A stretch of 64,000 nt of DNA from CAVRXT01 sp049644285 (lineage in GTDB: Bacteria; Acidobacteriota; Terriglobia; Acidiferrales; UBA7541). Shown in pieces: positions 25,050-33,958 of the stretch (position 1 is its first letter; the number at the start of each line of letters is the position of its first letter). The position numbers and the translations under genes were made by a program. The DNA lies in NCBI GenBank assembly GCA_049644285.1, contig JBARRP010000080.1, forward strand, positions 1 through 64,000. Direction: 5' to 3'. Under the pieces are notes generated by a model that worked only from the letters and a program-made list of their open reading frames with translations, made no database searches and was not told the origin of the DNA.

Positions 25050-25739
25050 GTGGCGCCACAACTCATTCATGAGATCATTCCGGTGGGCCTGCTGCAGTGT
25101 AATTGCTCGATCCTCGGCGACCCTGAGACTCACGAAGCAATTGTGGTGGACCCGGGCGACGAGGTAGAGCGCATCCTGGAAATCCTCTCGCGTCATAACT
25201 TGAAGGTACGCGCGATTGCCAGCACCCACACACATATTGACCACGTGGGCGGCCTGGCGAAGCTGCACCAGGTAACGGGCGCTCCGGTGCTGATCCACGA
25301 AGCCGACGCCGAGCTCTATCGTCACCTGGATATCCAAGCTCAGTGGCTCGGAGTTCCGGCGCCGCCGGTGGCCAATGTGGACGAATTCCTTCGCGAAGGC
25401 GATGCGCTGCACTGGGGGAAATTTGAAGCGCGAGTGCTGCACACGCCGGGCCACACTCCCGGAAGCGTCAGCCTTTTTCTTCCGGCGGTCGCAGCAGGTC
25501 ACTCGACTACCGATGAGGCGAAGAAAGTTCTCCTCGATAAGCCGCGCCTCCTGGCCGGCGATACGCTGTTCTCCAGAAGTATCGGAAGGACGGATTTGTG
25601 GGGCGGATCGTTCTCGGAAATTCTGCGTTCAATTCGTCAGAAGCTCATGACTCTGCCAGAGGAAACTCTCGTTTATCCCGGACACGGTCCCGCGACGACG
25701 ATCGGCGAAGAGAAGGAGTCGAACCCATTTCTCACTTAG
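25050..25739 (+). CDS. MBL-fold hydrolase (glyoxalase II-like)
   Basis: A 229-residue metallo-beta-lactamase-fold enzyme of the YcbL/glyoxalase II group. The metal motif THTHIDH is at 59-65 (His60, His62, Asp64, His65), with further ligands in HTPGHTPGS, LLAGDTLF and YPGHGPATT. It probably hydrolyses a thioester such as an S-acyl low-Mr thiol, which would fit a bacillithiol-using cell (bshB1 is 16 kb away), but this is inference. A GTG at 25050 is taken as the start because the frame upstream overlaps the ygfZ-like gene and the -10 lies just before it. Confidence 0.85.
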   Translation: MAPQLIHEIIPVGLLQCNCSILGDPETHEAIVVDPGDEVERILEILSRHNLKVRAIASTHTHIDHVGGLAKLHQVTGAPVLIHEADAELYRHLDIQAQWLGVPAPPVANVDEFLREGDALHWGKFEARVLHTPGHTPGSVSLFLPAVAAGHSTTDEAKKVLLDKPRLLAGDTLFSRSIGRTDLWGGSFSEILRSIRQKLMTLPEETLVYPGHGPATTIGEEKESNPFLT

Positions 25740-26242
25740 GCTCGCCGCATCCCAGCACAACAAGTTCCGTCGTCCTGAGTGCACCGCGGTACGAGGGATC
25801 TAACTTAGACAATTTCGCCAATCGGAGGTAGCCCGATGGTCCCGATTACCAGCTCATGCCCAACCTGCAATGCAGAGACATCCTGAAAGCTAGCGCTTTG
25901 GCTGCAATTCCGTTTGCAGTTCCCGCCGCGATTTACGCGCCGCATGAGCAAGAACCGATGTACTCGGAAACGACCGGTTAACTTCCGGATTGGCGACCAT
26001 ACAATCAGAACGTGCCGGGCGCGAATGGCACTTCTCTGTGTAGCGCGGTTCATAACAGCTACGGGGAATCATGCAGTGGGCCAGGTGTTCGATTCCGCGA
26101 CGCCGCGTTTCGGAATCGCTCACCCGACAGGTCGTACGGGGAGGATCAGCACTTGTAAGTTGCCACTCGACATATACATCGCCAGTATGGGCTCAGGGAT
26201 AGAGACGTGCTGTTCTATCACCGACCGATAGGAGGAAACTTC
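25740..26242. other. 503-base region without an intact gene
   Basis: Between the MBL gene and the permease. It holds a possible decayed Tat-leader (25836-25981) and must contain the permease promoter, which was not identified. Other open frames look non-coding. Confidence 0.45.
25856..25981 (+). pseudogene. possible relic of a Tat-type signal peptide
   Basis: The frame reads CRDILKASALAAIPFAVPAA, close to the n-, h- and c-regions of twin-arginine leaders (normally RRDILKAS...), then stops after 41 codons. The best ribosome site (GGAGGT at 25824-25829) feeds the ATG at 25836 in a different frame, which suggests a frameshifted start of a lost exported enzyme. Weak evidence. Confidence 0.2.
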
Positions 26243-28702
26243 GTGGCGACGCTTTGGCAGGACGTGCGTTACGCCCTCAGGATGCTCGCGAAGTCCCCGA
26301 TGCTGACTGCGATCGTGGTCCTCACGGTGGCGCTGGGCATTGGGGCCAACACAGTGATCTTCGGGATCGTGAATGGGCTTTTACTGCGTCCTTTGCCGGT
26401 GAAATCGCCCGAACAAATCATGGTGCTGGCCGGGAAGCTGGAGGGCGACACTCTGGGAATTTTCACTTTTTCCTATCCCCAGCTCATTGATTTTCGCAAA
26501 CAGGCGGTTGTGTTTTCCGATGTCTTTGCTTACCAGTTCGATTTCGGAGGGCTCAGCTTCGGGGGCAAAGCGAATCAATTCCTGTCCTGCCTTGTGACCG
26601 GAAACTATTTTTCAACTCTGGGCGTGAAGCCCGCACTGGGGCGCCTCTTCCTTCCGACAGAGGGGGAAGCAGGGGGTAAGGACCCTTACATTGTGCTGGG
26701 TTATTCCTACTGGCAAAAGAGGTTTGGCGGCGATCCCGGGGTCGTGGGAAAGCAGGCATTGATCGATGGCCAAGAGGCCACGATTATTGGAGTGGCGCCC
26801 AAGGGATTTCAAGGCACAAACTTCGCGCTGGATTTTGACGGCTATGTCCCGCTGAACATGATGCCAGCGGAAGATGCGGCCACGTTCTGGACCGACCGCA
26901 CCACCCGGCCCTTGATTGTGATGGGAAGGGTGAAAACAGGAGTGAGCCTGAGGCAGGCACAAAGTTCGGTGAATGTGGCGGCGGAGCGGCTGGCAGAGCA
27001 ATATCCCGCGTCGGACAAGGGAGTGACGGTTCGCGTGATTCCGGAGAGATTGGCTCGGCCGCAGCCGTTTGCGAACAATATCGTTCCGTTTATCGCCGGC
27101 ATATTTTTGGCGCTGGCAGCGCTGGTGCTGCTGCTGGCGTGCATGAACGTGGCGAATATTCTGCTGGTGCGTGCGACCATGCGGCAGCGCGAGATGGCGG
27201 TCCGTGCAGCACTGGGAGCGAGTCGCGGGCGGCTCATCCGTCAACTGCTGACCGAGAGCATCGTGCTGGCGCTCTTCGGCGGGACCGGCGGACTGGTGCT
27301 GGGAGAGTGGGCCAGCGGGGCGGTTGCCTCGCTCCTCCCGGAGTCAAAATTTCCCGTCCACCTGGATTTCAGCTTTGATTGGCGAGTGTTTGCGTACGCT
27401 GCGGTAGCCGCTCTCTTGACCGGCACGCTGGTGGGCGTGTGGCCGGCATTGCGGGCGGGACGAGCGGATGTGAACGTCATGCTGCACGGTGGTGGGAGGA
27501 GCGATACGGCGGGAGTGAGCCGCCACCGGCTGCGCAGCGTCCTGGTGGTGGCGCAGGTGGCGGGCTCGCTGGTGCTATTGATCGTCGCCGGGCTATTCGT
27601 CCGGAGCCTGATGCGCGCGCAACGAGCGTATCTCGGATTCGACCCCGATCACGTGCTGAATGTAACCCTGGACCCGAAAGAAGTGGGATACGACGAGGCC
27701 CGCACCAAGAATTTTTATCGAGACCTCGAAGCGAGGGTCCGCGCATTGCCCGGAGTGCAAGCGGTGAGTCTGGCTTTCAGTGTGCCGATGGGAGCGATGA
27801 ACGACGGGGGTCCAATTTACGTCGAAGGGCACACGCTCGCTCCCGGCCAGCAGCCTCCGGTAGTGATTTTCAACCATATTGACGCGCACTATTTCGATAC
27901 GATGCGAGTTCCACTGCTGCGCGGGCGTGCCTTCCGCGAGAATGACGATGAAAAGGCGCCGCTCGTCGCCATCGTGAATCAGACGATGGCGCATCAATTC
28001 TGGCCCAACGAAGACCCGATCGGGAAGCGATTCAGTCTGAAAAGCGCGACGGGACCTTTCGTCGAAATCGTGGGAGTGACAGGGGACGGGAAGTATGTGT
28101 TCATCGGATGGGACAAAGAACCGTATTTTTATGTTCCGCAAGCGCAAAATTACACGTCGTATAGGACCTTGCAGCTTCGCTCCTCTGTGCCGCCGGAGAC
28201 CCTGATTACGCAGGTGCAGAGCGAAGTCCGCGCGCTAGATCCCAACATGCCGGTTTCCGACGTGGAGACGATGAGGCAGTCGCTCGCGGGTGGGAATGGC
28301 TTTTTCATCTTCCAGATCGGCGCGATCCTGGCTGCGGCCATGGGGCTTCTGGGACTGACGCTTGCGGTAGTGGGCGTGTATGGAGTGGTTTCGTTTGCCG
28401 CGAGCCAGCGTACCCATGAGATCGGGATCCGTATGGCGCTGGGCGCGGGCCGGCGGGACATCCTGCGGCTGATCTTGCGGCAGGGATTGGCCCTGGTGGT
28501 GGGAGGGGTGCTGTCCGGCGTGCTGCTTGCGTGGGCGCTGACGCGCTCGATGGCTACACTTCTAATAGGAGTGAGCCCAACCGATGCGCTGACATTTGTG
28601 ACGGCGACGCTGTTACTCGGCGGAATTGGACTTTGGGCCTGCTACGCGCCAGCGCGGCGCGCCATGCGTCTGGATCCTATGGTGGCGCTGCGGTACGAGT
28701 AG
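26243..28702 (+). CDS. ABC transporter permease, MacB/FtsX type (ADOP-like)
   Basis: An 819-residue membrane protein with two MacB-type periplasmic core domains and two FtsX-type permease domains. The N-terminus QDVRYALRMLAKSPMLTAIV, then VLTVALGIGANTVIF, is typical of the large acidobacterial-type permeases. The central and last helices carry MNVANILLVRATMRQREMAVRAALGASRGR and the matching EIGIRMALGAGRRDILRL. No ATPase gene is adjacent. The start is GTG at 26243, seven bases after AGGAGG; the listed upstream extension has no ribosome site. Substrates of this class are unknown; MacB relatives work as mechanotransducers for efflux. Confidence 0.9.
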   Translation: MATLWQDVRYALRMLAKSPMLTAIVVLTVALGIGANTVIFGIVNGLLLRPLPVKSPEQIMVLAGKLEGDTLGIFTFSYPQLIDFRKQAVVFSDVFAYQFDFGGLSFGGKANQFLSCLVTGNYFSTLGVKPALGRLFLPTEGEAGGKDPYIVLGYSYWQKRFGGDPGVVGKQALIDGQEATIIGVAPKGFQGTNFALDFDGYVPLNMMPAEDAATFWTDRTTRPLIVMGRVKTGVSLRQAQSSVNVAAERLAEQYPASDKGVTVRVIPERLARPQPFANNIVPFIAGIFLALAALVLLLACMNVANILLVRATMRQREMAVRAALGASRGRLIRQLLTESIVLALFGGTGGLVLGEWASGAVASLLPESKFPVHLDFSFDWRVFAYAAVAALLTGTLVGVWPALRAGRADVNVMLHGGGRSDTAGVSRHRLRSVLVVAQVAGSLVLLIVAGLFVRSLMRAQRAYLGFDPDHVLNVTLDPKEVGYDEARTKNFYRDLEARVRALPGVQAVSLAFSVPMGAMNDGGPIYVEGHTLAPGQQPPVVIFNHIDAHYFDTMRVPLLRGRAFRENDDEKAPLVAIVNQTMAHQFWPNEDPIGKRFSLKSATGPFVEIVGVTGDGKYVFIGWDKEPYFYVPQAQNYTSYRTLQLRSSVPPETLITQVQSEVRALDPNMPVSDVETMRQSLAGGNGFFIFQIGAILAAAMGLLGLTLAVVGVYGVVSFAASQRTHEIGIRMALGAGRRDILRLILRQGLALVVGGVLSGVLLAWALTRSMATLLIGVSPTDALTFVTATLLLGGIGLWACYAPARRAMRLDPMVALRYE

Positions 28703-28747
28703 CGCGCGTTGTAAGTTTTCACAAGGCATTACGGATGGTCGGACCGA

Positions 28748-29023
28748 TTAATTCGGCCGCTGTCTTCCTTCGCGCTCGGCGCGGAGTGCTTCCATCACAC
28801 TCTGGATCAGTTCCTTGGCTTTGCGCAGTTCCCGGGTGATGAGCTGGATGTCCATGACCGGCTTATCTGGGGTGCCCGCGCTGTGGCAATAGACGCCGTG
28901 TTGCCCGACCAGCACCAAAGCATTGGTCAAGAGATCGAGAGAGACCGCCAAGCGCCCGCGCTGAGGCCCCATCATCGTTTCGTAGTGCTCCAGCTCATCC
29001 TTGTGGTCGTCAAACGCGGACAT
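28748..29023 (-). CDS. hypothetical helical protein
   Basis: A 91-residue, mainly helical protein beginning MSAFDDHKDELEHYETMMGP. The ATG at 29023 is preceded by GGGAG with a sensible spacer; the longer frame begins at a TTG with no site. No family was recognised. It converges with the permease gene (45 bases between stops) and stands alone on the minus strand. Confidence 0.55.
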   Translation of the reverse strand: MSAFDDHKDELEHYETMMGPQRGRLAVSLDLLTNALVLVGQHGVYCHSAGTPDKPVMDIQLITRELRKAKELIQSVMEALRAEREGRQRPN

Positions 29024-29183
29024 GATGTCTTCTCCCGGCTGCAAGAATTCTCGCTGCTCTGCCAAGTTAACCTGTTTGGTGAAAATGTGCAAAGAGACGA
29101 ATCGGCGAGGCGCTCGGATCGATCCCCGATTGACAGAAACGGCGGAATCGAGGTAGTTCTAGAACCCGATGTTGCTGGCCTAG

Positions 29184-29595
29184 GAACAGGAACGCCCAAG
29201 GTTTCTTTACTGTGTTGCATCTGGGTCAGATAATCCAGCCTGGGTGTTCGCGTCTGCTGACGAAAAATTTGTCTTTGGGCGCGGCTGGTGTGAGGGAAGC
29301 GTGGAACTCGAGAATGTGTGGTTTCTCCGGGCGAGGGATCAGCGCGGGCTGTTTGTGTTGCGTTTCGATTTGGAACGCGTGGTTCTGGCGATCTCCGATA
29401 AGGTGTTGGACGATTGACAGTGTAAGCGCACCGATACATCTGAGTCGTGACGAGCAGATTGATGCGGCTGAGCTGTAGGTCAAGCAAAAGCTCGAGGCCG
29501 GCAAGAAATTAATTCCAAAGGATTCTCATATTCAGGCCGCGGAGCTCGATGAAAGCGTTGCGAGCGCTGGGCCTGTGGGAGTGAGGCACAAATGA
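29184..29595 (+). pseudogene. decayed gene formerly coupled to the LRV gene
   Basis: From 29184 an open frame reads WVFASADEKFVFGRGW and ENVWFLRARDQRGLFVLRFD, stopping at 29417. In another frame, coding resumes as DEQIDAAEL, is cut by an in-frame TAG (29476-29478), and continues KQKLEAGKKLIPKDSHIQAA to a TGA at 29593-29595. That TGA overlaps the ATG of the next gene (ATGA), the hallmark of translational coupling. One frameshift and one nonsense codon therefore seem to have broken a protein-coding gene of about 130 codons. The family was not recognised. Confidence 0.4.
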
Positions 29596-30152
29596 GGCGT
29601 TCGGACTTGGTGCGGAATGCAACGAGGGGGAAGAGCGTGCGAACGAGCCAGATCGTTTTTGGCGAACGGCAGCATTTGCTCCGCGTGTTGGACTCTGTCG
29701 AACGCAGCGCGCTGCCGGCGGGAAGGCTTGACCAGGAGCGGCGGGTGATCGAACAACTCATCCATGCGCGAACTCTGGAACTGAACCGGATCAATTCCGG
29801 GTGGGATGAGAAGGTGGGAACTGTCTTGAGCGCCGACGTGAAGCCGGAACTACTCGAACAGCTCTCACGCCAAGCCCCTCGCGAGGATTATTATCTCCTG
29901 CGACTGATCAGCGAGCATCCGAAGGTTTCGCCACGCACACTGAGCCGGCTTTCCCGGCATCCTTACGCAGCCATCCGAGAGAATATCGCTCGACACCCGA
30001 ATAGCGACGCCGCTACGCTCGCACGGCTCAGCCGCGATCGCACCCAGCCGCTCTGGTATCTGGTGGCTTTCAATCCCAATGCACCGGCCAATCTGCGGAA
30101 GAAACTCCAGGAGCGGATGCGGCGCTTGGGGGAGAAGACGGCAACGCAGTAG
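29592..30152 (+). CDS. leucine-rich-repeat-variant (LRV) protein
   Basis: A 186-residue helical protein. The C-terminal half has repeats of about 24 residues of the LRV type (ISEHPKVSPRTLSRLSRHPY; IRENIARHPNSDAATLARLS; YLVAFNPNAPANLRKKL), which form a right-handed superhelix. The cysteine cluster of Azotobacter LRV protein is absent. Its start overlaps the stop of a broken upstream gene by ATGA. The CoA-ligase gene begins nine bases after its stop, so both may be on one transcript. Function unknown; probably protein or nucleic-acid contacts. Confidence 0.65.
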   Translation: MRRSDLVRNATRGKSVRTSQIVFGERQHLLRVLDSVERSALPAGRLDQERRVIEQLIHARTLELNRINSGWDEKVGTVLSADVKPELLEQLSRQAPREDYYLLRLISEHPKVSPRTLSRLSRHPYAAIRENIARHPNSDAATLARLSRDRTQPLWYLVAFNPNAPANLRKKLQERMRRLGEKTATQ

Positions 30153-30161
30153 AATCACGGC

Positions 30162-31757
30162 ATGCCACCTGATCGGACCGGTGACCTGCCGCCGCGCGTC
30201 AACATCGCCGACGAGTTCATCACCCGCCCGGCACGGGAACACCCGGACCGCATCGCTATCCTCGGTGAACCGGCGGAGGTCCGCTACGGCGAGGTAGCTG
30301 AGTTGGTCGGTCGCGTGGCCCTAGCCTTGCGCGATTCCGGCTGTGGTGTCGGCGATCGTGTCTTGATTGTCCTTCCCGATTCGCTCGAATTCATCGCTGC
30401 CTTTTTCGGTGCCGCCAAGATTGGGGCGATTTCCGTGCCGGTAAATTCACTCGCTCGCTCCGCCGACTATCGGCATTACTTGATTGACTCGGGCGCGAAA
30501 TTCCTCATTGTTCACGCCTCGGTTCTCGATCGGTTGGCGCCCGCGGCAGAGGGCGTTTCGATCACACGAGCCGTGATCGCAGGGAATAGCGAGCGGCGCT
30601 TGGGACAGTTCGGAACTTCAGAGGTTACTTGGGAAGACTGGTTGTCCGGATGCGCCGGCGTGGTTCCGTCGCACCCGACTGCGGCGACGGATGCCGCGTT
30701 TTTTCTCTACACTTCAGGGAGCGGCGGGACGCCCAAAGCGGCCATTCATCGCCACCAGGATATGCAGGTCACCTCGCGTTCTTTCGCTCAGGGCGTGCTG
30801 GGGCTTCGCGCTGACGATCGCACATTTTCGGTCTCGAAGCTTTTCTTCGCCTACGGCCTTGGCAACGGGATGTATTTTCCATTCTCCGTTGGCGCGAGCA
30901 CCGTCCTTCACCCGGATCGGCCCCGTGTCGATAAGATCGCCGAGTTGGTAGGCCGCTATCGGCCGACGGTGTTTTTCTCCGTGCCAACCTTCTATGCTTC
31001 CTTGCTGCACGAAGCGGGTCGCGAGATGGTCGAGAGATTTTCGTCCGTGCGCATGGCCGTTTCTGCCGGCGAAACTCTTCCCGCTGAAATCTTCAACCGG
31101 TTCCGAGAACGCTTTGGCATCGAGATCCTCGACGGCATTGGCTCGACGGAGATGCTTCATATGTTTCTCTCGTGTCGACCGGGCCACGCCAGGCCGGGGT
31201 CGTGTGGGCTGGAGGTCCCCGGCTATGAGGCGCGGGTTCTCGACGACTCGGGCGAGCCGGTCCCGACCGGCGAGATTGGGAACCTCTGGGTGAAAGGCGA
31301 GAGCGCTTTTGCCGGCTACTGGAATATTCCCGAGCTGACGGCGCGGACTAAGAAGGGCGACTGGGTGCTGACCGGCGATAAATTCTTTCGCGATGCGGAT
31401 GGCTTCTACCACTACTGCGGCCGCGCCGATGACATGATGAAGGTCTCGGGAATGTGGGTCTCACCCGGGGAAGTGGAAAACGCGCTCCTGGGCCATCCGT
31501 CGGTTGCGGAAGCTGCAGTCGTGGCGCGTGCGGATTCACTCGGCCTGCTGCGGGCGACGGCCTATGTTGTGCTGCGCGACGGTGCTGCACCCGGCTCGCC
31601 GCTTGTCACGGAGATTCAAGCCTGGGTGCGCGCCCGGCTGGTCTCTTACAAATGCCCCCAGGAAATCGAATTCGTCGGAGAACTCCCAAAAACAACGACG
31701 GGCAAAATCCAACGATTTCGTCTCCGCCAGTCTGGGGACGAACAGGCGAAGCACTGA
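30162..31757 (+). CDS. benzoate-CoA-ligase-like acyl-CoA synthetase
   Basis: A 531-residue ANL-superfamily adenylate-forming enzyme. The phosphate loop is YTSGSGGTPKAA near residues 188-199 and the adenosine motif DGIGSTEMLHMF near 323-334. The hinge GRADDMMKVSGMWVSPGEVE and the catalytic Lys in KTTTGKIQR lie near the C-terminus. The HQDMQVTSRSF and FSVSKLFFAYGLGNGMYFP segments match benzoate/aryl-CoA ligases. It would convert an aromatic acid, ATP and CoA to the aryl-CoA. No ring-cleavage genes are nearby, so the real acid is uncertain. Confidence 0.85.
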   Translation: MPPDRTGDLPPRVNIADEFITRPAREHPDRIAILGEPAEVRYGEVAELVGRVALALRDSGCGVGDRVLIVLPDSLEFIAAFFGAAKIGAISVPVNSLARSADYRHYLIDSGAKFLIVHASVLDRLAPAAEGVSITRAVIAGNSERRLGQFGTSEVTWEDWLSGCAGVVPSHPTAATDAAFFLYTSGSGGTPKAAIHRHQDMQVTSRSFAQGVLGLRADDRTFSVSKLFFAYGLGNGMYFPFSVGASTVLHPDRPRVDKIAELVGRYRPTVFFSVPTFYASLLHEAGREMVERFSSVRMAVSAGETLPAEIFNRFRERFGIEILDGIGSTEMLHMFLSCRPGHARPGSCGLEVPGYEARVLDDSGEPVPTGEIGNLWVKGESAFAGYWNIPELTARTKKGDWVLTGDKFFRDADGFYHYCGRADDMMKVSGMWVSPGEVENALLGHPSVAEAAVVARADSLGLLRATAYVVLRDGAAPGSPLVTEIQAWVRARLVSYKCPQEIEFVGELPKTTTGKIQRFRLRQSGDEQAKH

Positions 31758-31857
31758 AAGCCCTCAGCTATTGGCCCCCGCTGGCGGGGCGAGCGCCGCG
31801 CAGTTCGGGTATTGCTTTCAGCGCCTGGCGGCAAGAGGGGCTCTCTTGAAAAGACAA

Positions 31858-31913
31858 ATTGGCTCTTTAAGTGCTAGAATTACGACGTATATTGGCCTAT
31901 AGAGAAAGCCAAT
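31858..31913 (+). promoter_or_regulatory. candidate MocR operator: ATTGGC direct repeats
   Basis: ATTGGC occurs at 31858-31863 and again at 31891-31896, 33 bases apart (about three helical turns). The inverse GCCAAT is at 31908-31913, touching the ATG of the regulator gene. An extended -10, TGCTAGAAT (31872-31880), lies between the first two copies. Autoregulation through direct repeats is known for MocR proteins such as GabR and PdxR; its use here is inferred. Confidence 0.4.
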
Positions 31914-33453
31914 GCTGCCGCTGCAACTTCAACCCGAAAGTCATATCCCGCTGTACATCCAACTGCGCGACCAATTGCGTTCCCTGGTGCATTCCGGGGA
32001 GTTGCGCATCGGCGACCGCATCCCGGCCAGCCGCGAGTTAGCCGCGCAATTGGGGGTTCATCGCACCACCATCGCAAACGCGTATGCGGAGCTCGAATCG
32101 GAAGGCCTGATCGAGGGGCACGTGGGCCGGGGCACTTTCATTTGTGGCGCGCTGCCATCCCGGCAGTTTACGCCGCCGCCGCGGACGAACGGCAATGGTG
32201 GCGGAGTGCGCTGGGAAGCGCTGTTCGCGGACGAACGCGGCGACGAAGGCCTCAGCCGGCTGATGCCGGAGGTTCCTCCGGATGCGATTGCGTTTGTAAC
32301 CGCGCGGCCATCCGACGACTTTTTCCCGGTCGAGGAGGTCCGCCACTGCGTCAACGCCGTTTTGCGAAGCGATGGGCGACGCATCCTGCAGCTCGGCTCC
32401 TCCGATGGCTATGAGCCCCTCAAGAAAGTATTGATTGAGATGCTGCGTGGGGAAGGTCTGGCGGTGAAGAGCGAACAGATTCTCATCACCGACGGGTGTC
32501 AACAGTCCCTCGACCTCCTGTGCAAGGCGTTCCTTCGCCCCGGAGATTCCGTCGTGCTCGAAAACCCCGCGTATCCGGGAGCGATTGCGATTTTTGCTTC
32601 CGCTCGAGTGAGGTGCCTCGCAGCGTCCGTGGAATCCGATCCCGCGCGGCTCGGCTATGTGGGCGTGGATCTCGAGGCTCTGGAGTCGATCCTATTGCAG
32701 AATCGGGTGAAGATGATTCTGCTTACTCCCGATTTCCAAAACCCAACGGGAACCACGTTGCCGTTGGCGGAGCGACGCCGCGTGCTGGAAATGGCGGGGA
32801 GGTACCAGGTTCCGGTGGTTGAGGACTACATCTATGCCCGGTTGCGGGTGCGGGGAAACGAAGTACCCTCGCTTAAGTCGCTTGACCGCGCCGGGGTCGT
32901 AATTCACATCGACAGCTTTTCGAAAGTCGCTTTCCCCGGATTGCGGGTTGGCTGGGTGGTGGCGCCGGAGAACGTCATCGAGAGGTTGCGCCTGGTAAAG
33001 CAATCGACAGACTTGCATACCGATCAACTGGCGCAAGCCACCGTGGCGGAATTTGTTCGCCGCGGCATGCTGGCGCGCCACTTGGCGAAGATGCGGAAAG
33101 TCTATCGCAGCCGTCTCGAAGCGCTCGAGGAATCTCTTGCAAAATACATGCCCGGAGAGGTCGAGTGGACCCGGCCCGAAGGAGGCATGTCGGTGTGGGT
33201 AACGCTGCCGGCAGGGCTTGATGCCGGCGAGCTTTTGATCCACGTTCGCGAACGCGGCGTGCTCTTCGTTCCCGGAAGATATTTCTACTTCCAGAATCCA
33301 AAGCTGAATACACTGCGACTGGGGTTTGCCGGCATCGATGAGCGAAGGATCGCGCGAGGCGTAGCGACCCTGGGAGAATTGTTGCGCGTGGAGCTCGGAA
33401 AGCGGTGGCGGGGAAGCCGGCGCGAGGAGCCCGCTCGCGTGGCGCTGATCTAA
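31912..33453 (+). CDS. MocR-type transcriptional regulator (PdxR candidate)
   Basis: A 513-residue fusion of a GntR winged helix (residues 8-80: IPLYIQLRDQLRSLVHSGEL, IPASRELAAQLGVHRTTI) with a fold-type I aminotransferase domain (about 115-490). The PLP lysine is Lys338 in SFSKVAFPG. Members sense PLP or amino compounds. Because pdxS and the PdxT fusion follow 0.5 kb downstream, the likeliest role is PdxR, a PLP-dependent regulator of vitamin B6 synthesis. Here the genes are co-directional, whereas PdxR genes are usually divergent from pdxST. The C-terminus has an extra basic tail. Confidence 0.85.
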   Translation: MLPLQLQPESHIPLYIQLRDQLRSLVHSGELRIGDRIPASRELAAQLGVHRTTIANAYAELESEGLIEGHVGRGTFICGALPSRQFTPPPRTNGNGGGVRWEALFADERGDEGLSRLMPEVPPDAIAFVTARPSDDFFPVEEVRHCVNAVLRSDGRRILQLGSSDGYEPLKKVLIEMLRGEGLAVKSEQILITDGCQQSLDLLCKAFLRPGDSVVLENPAYPGAIAIFASARVRCLAASVESDPARLGYVGVDLEALESILLQNRVKMILLTPDFQNPTGTTLPLAERRRVLEMAGRYQVPVVEDYIYARLRVRGNEVPSLKSLDRAGVVIHIDSFSKVAFPGLRVGWVVAPENVIERLRLVKQSTDLHTDQLAQATVAEFVRRGMLARHLAKMRKVYRSRLEALEESLAKYMPGEVEWTRPEGGMSVWVTLPAGLDAGELLIHVRERGVLFVPGRYFYFQNPKLNTLRLGFAGIDERRIARGVATLGELLRVELGKRWRGSRREEPARVALI

Positions 33454-33474
33454 GAGATCCTGGCGGGTACGAAA

Positions 33475-33897
33475 TTGATTCTGGAACCCAATCCAACGAA
33501 TGGATGCTTCGGCTGCGGCGGTGGGAACGCCCGCGGTATGCAACTCGCCTTCGAGCAGGATGACACCAGCCGGCGCATCCGCGGGAAATTCCGGCTGGGA
33601 GCCGAGTACCAGGGCGGAGCAGGGTTCATTCATGGCGGGATCATCGCGACGCTGCTCGATGAGGCAATGGGCAAAGTGAACCGCTTTCACGATGTCCGCG
33701 CGGTGACGGCTGAGCTGACGGTTGAATATCTGAAGCCGGTTCGCGTTGACGAGGATTTTCAGATCGAGGCCTATGAGGTCGAGAAGAATGGGCGCAGCTT
33801 TTTTCACGCCGGGGAGATCCGCAATCGCGCCGGAGAGGTCCTCGCGCGAGGCCGCGGCCGTTTCGTCCAAGTAGACCCGGCACGCTTCCGGGCGTAG
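33475..33897 (+). CDS. PaaI-type hotdog thioesterase
   Basis: A 140-residue hotdog-fold protein. The N-terminal NGCFGCGGGNARGMQLAF and the catalytic-region motif FIHGGIIATLLDEAMG mark the PaaI/YbgC-like acyl-CoA thioesterases. No ATG is available near the domain start; a TTG at 33475 after GGCGGG is taken. It lies 21 bases after the regulator gene, in the same frame as it. It probably releases CoA from an acyl or aryl thioester; the aryl-CoA ligase gene is 1.7 kb upstream. Confidence 0.8.
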   Translation: MILEPNPTNGCFGCGGGNARGMQLAFEQDDTSRRIRGKFRLGAEYQGGAGFIHGGIIATLLDEAMGKVNRFHDVRAVTAELTVEYLKPVRVDEDFQIEAYEVEKNGRSFFHAGEIRNRAGEVLARGRGRFVQVDPARFRA

Positions 33898-33958
33898 GCT
33901 GTGGGGACGTTTGAGAGCACAGCGGGGATACTAATCTTGCAGGATACGGGAGACAGCT

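Noticed and set aside
31756..31821. CTGAAAGC/GCTTTCAG pair after the CoA ligase as terminator
   Set aside because: The arms are eight bases with a 50-base loop and no T-tract; a stable terminator is unlikely.
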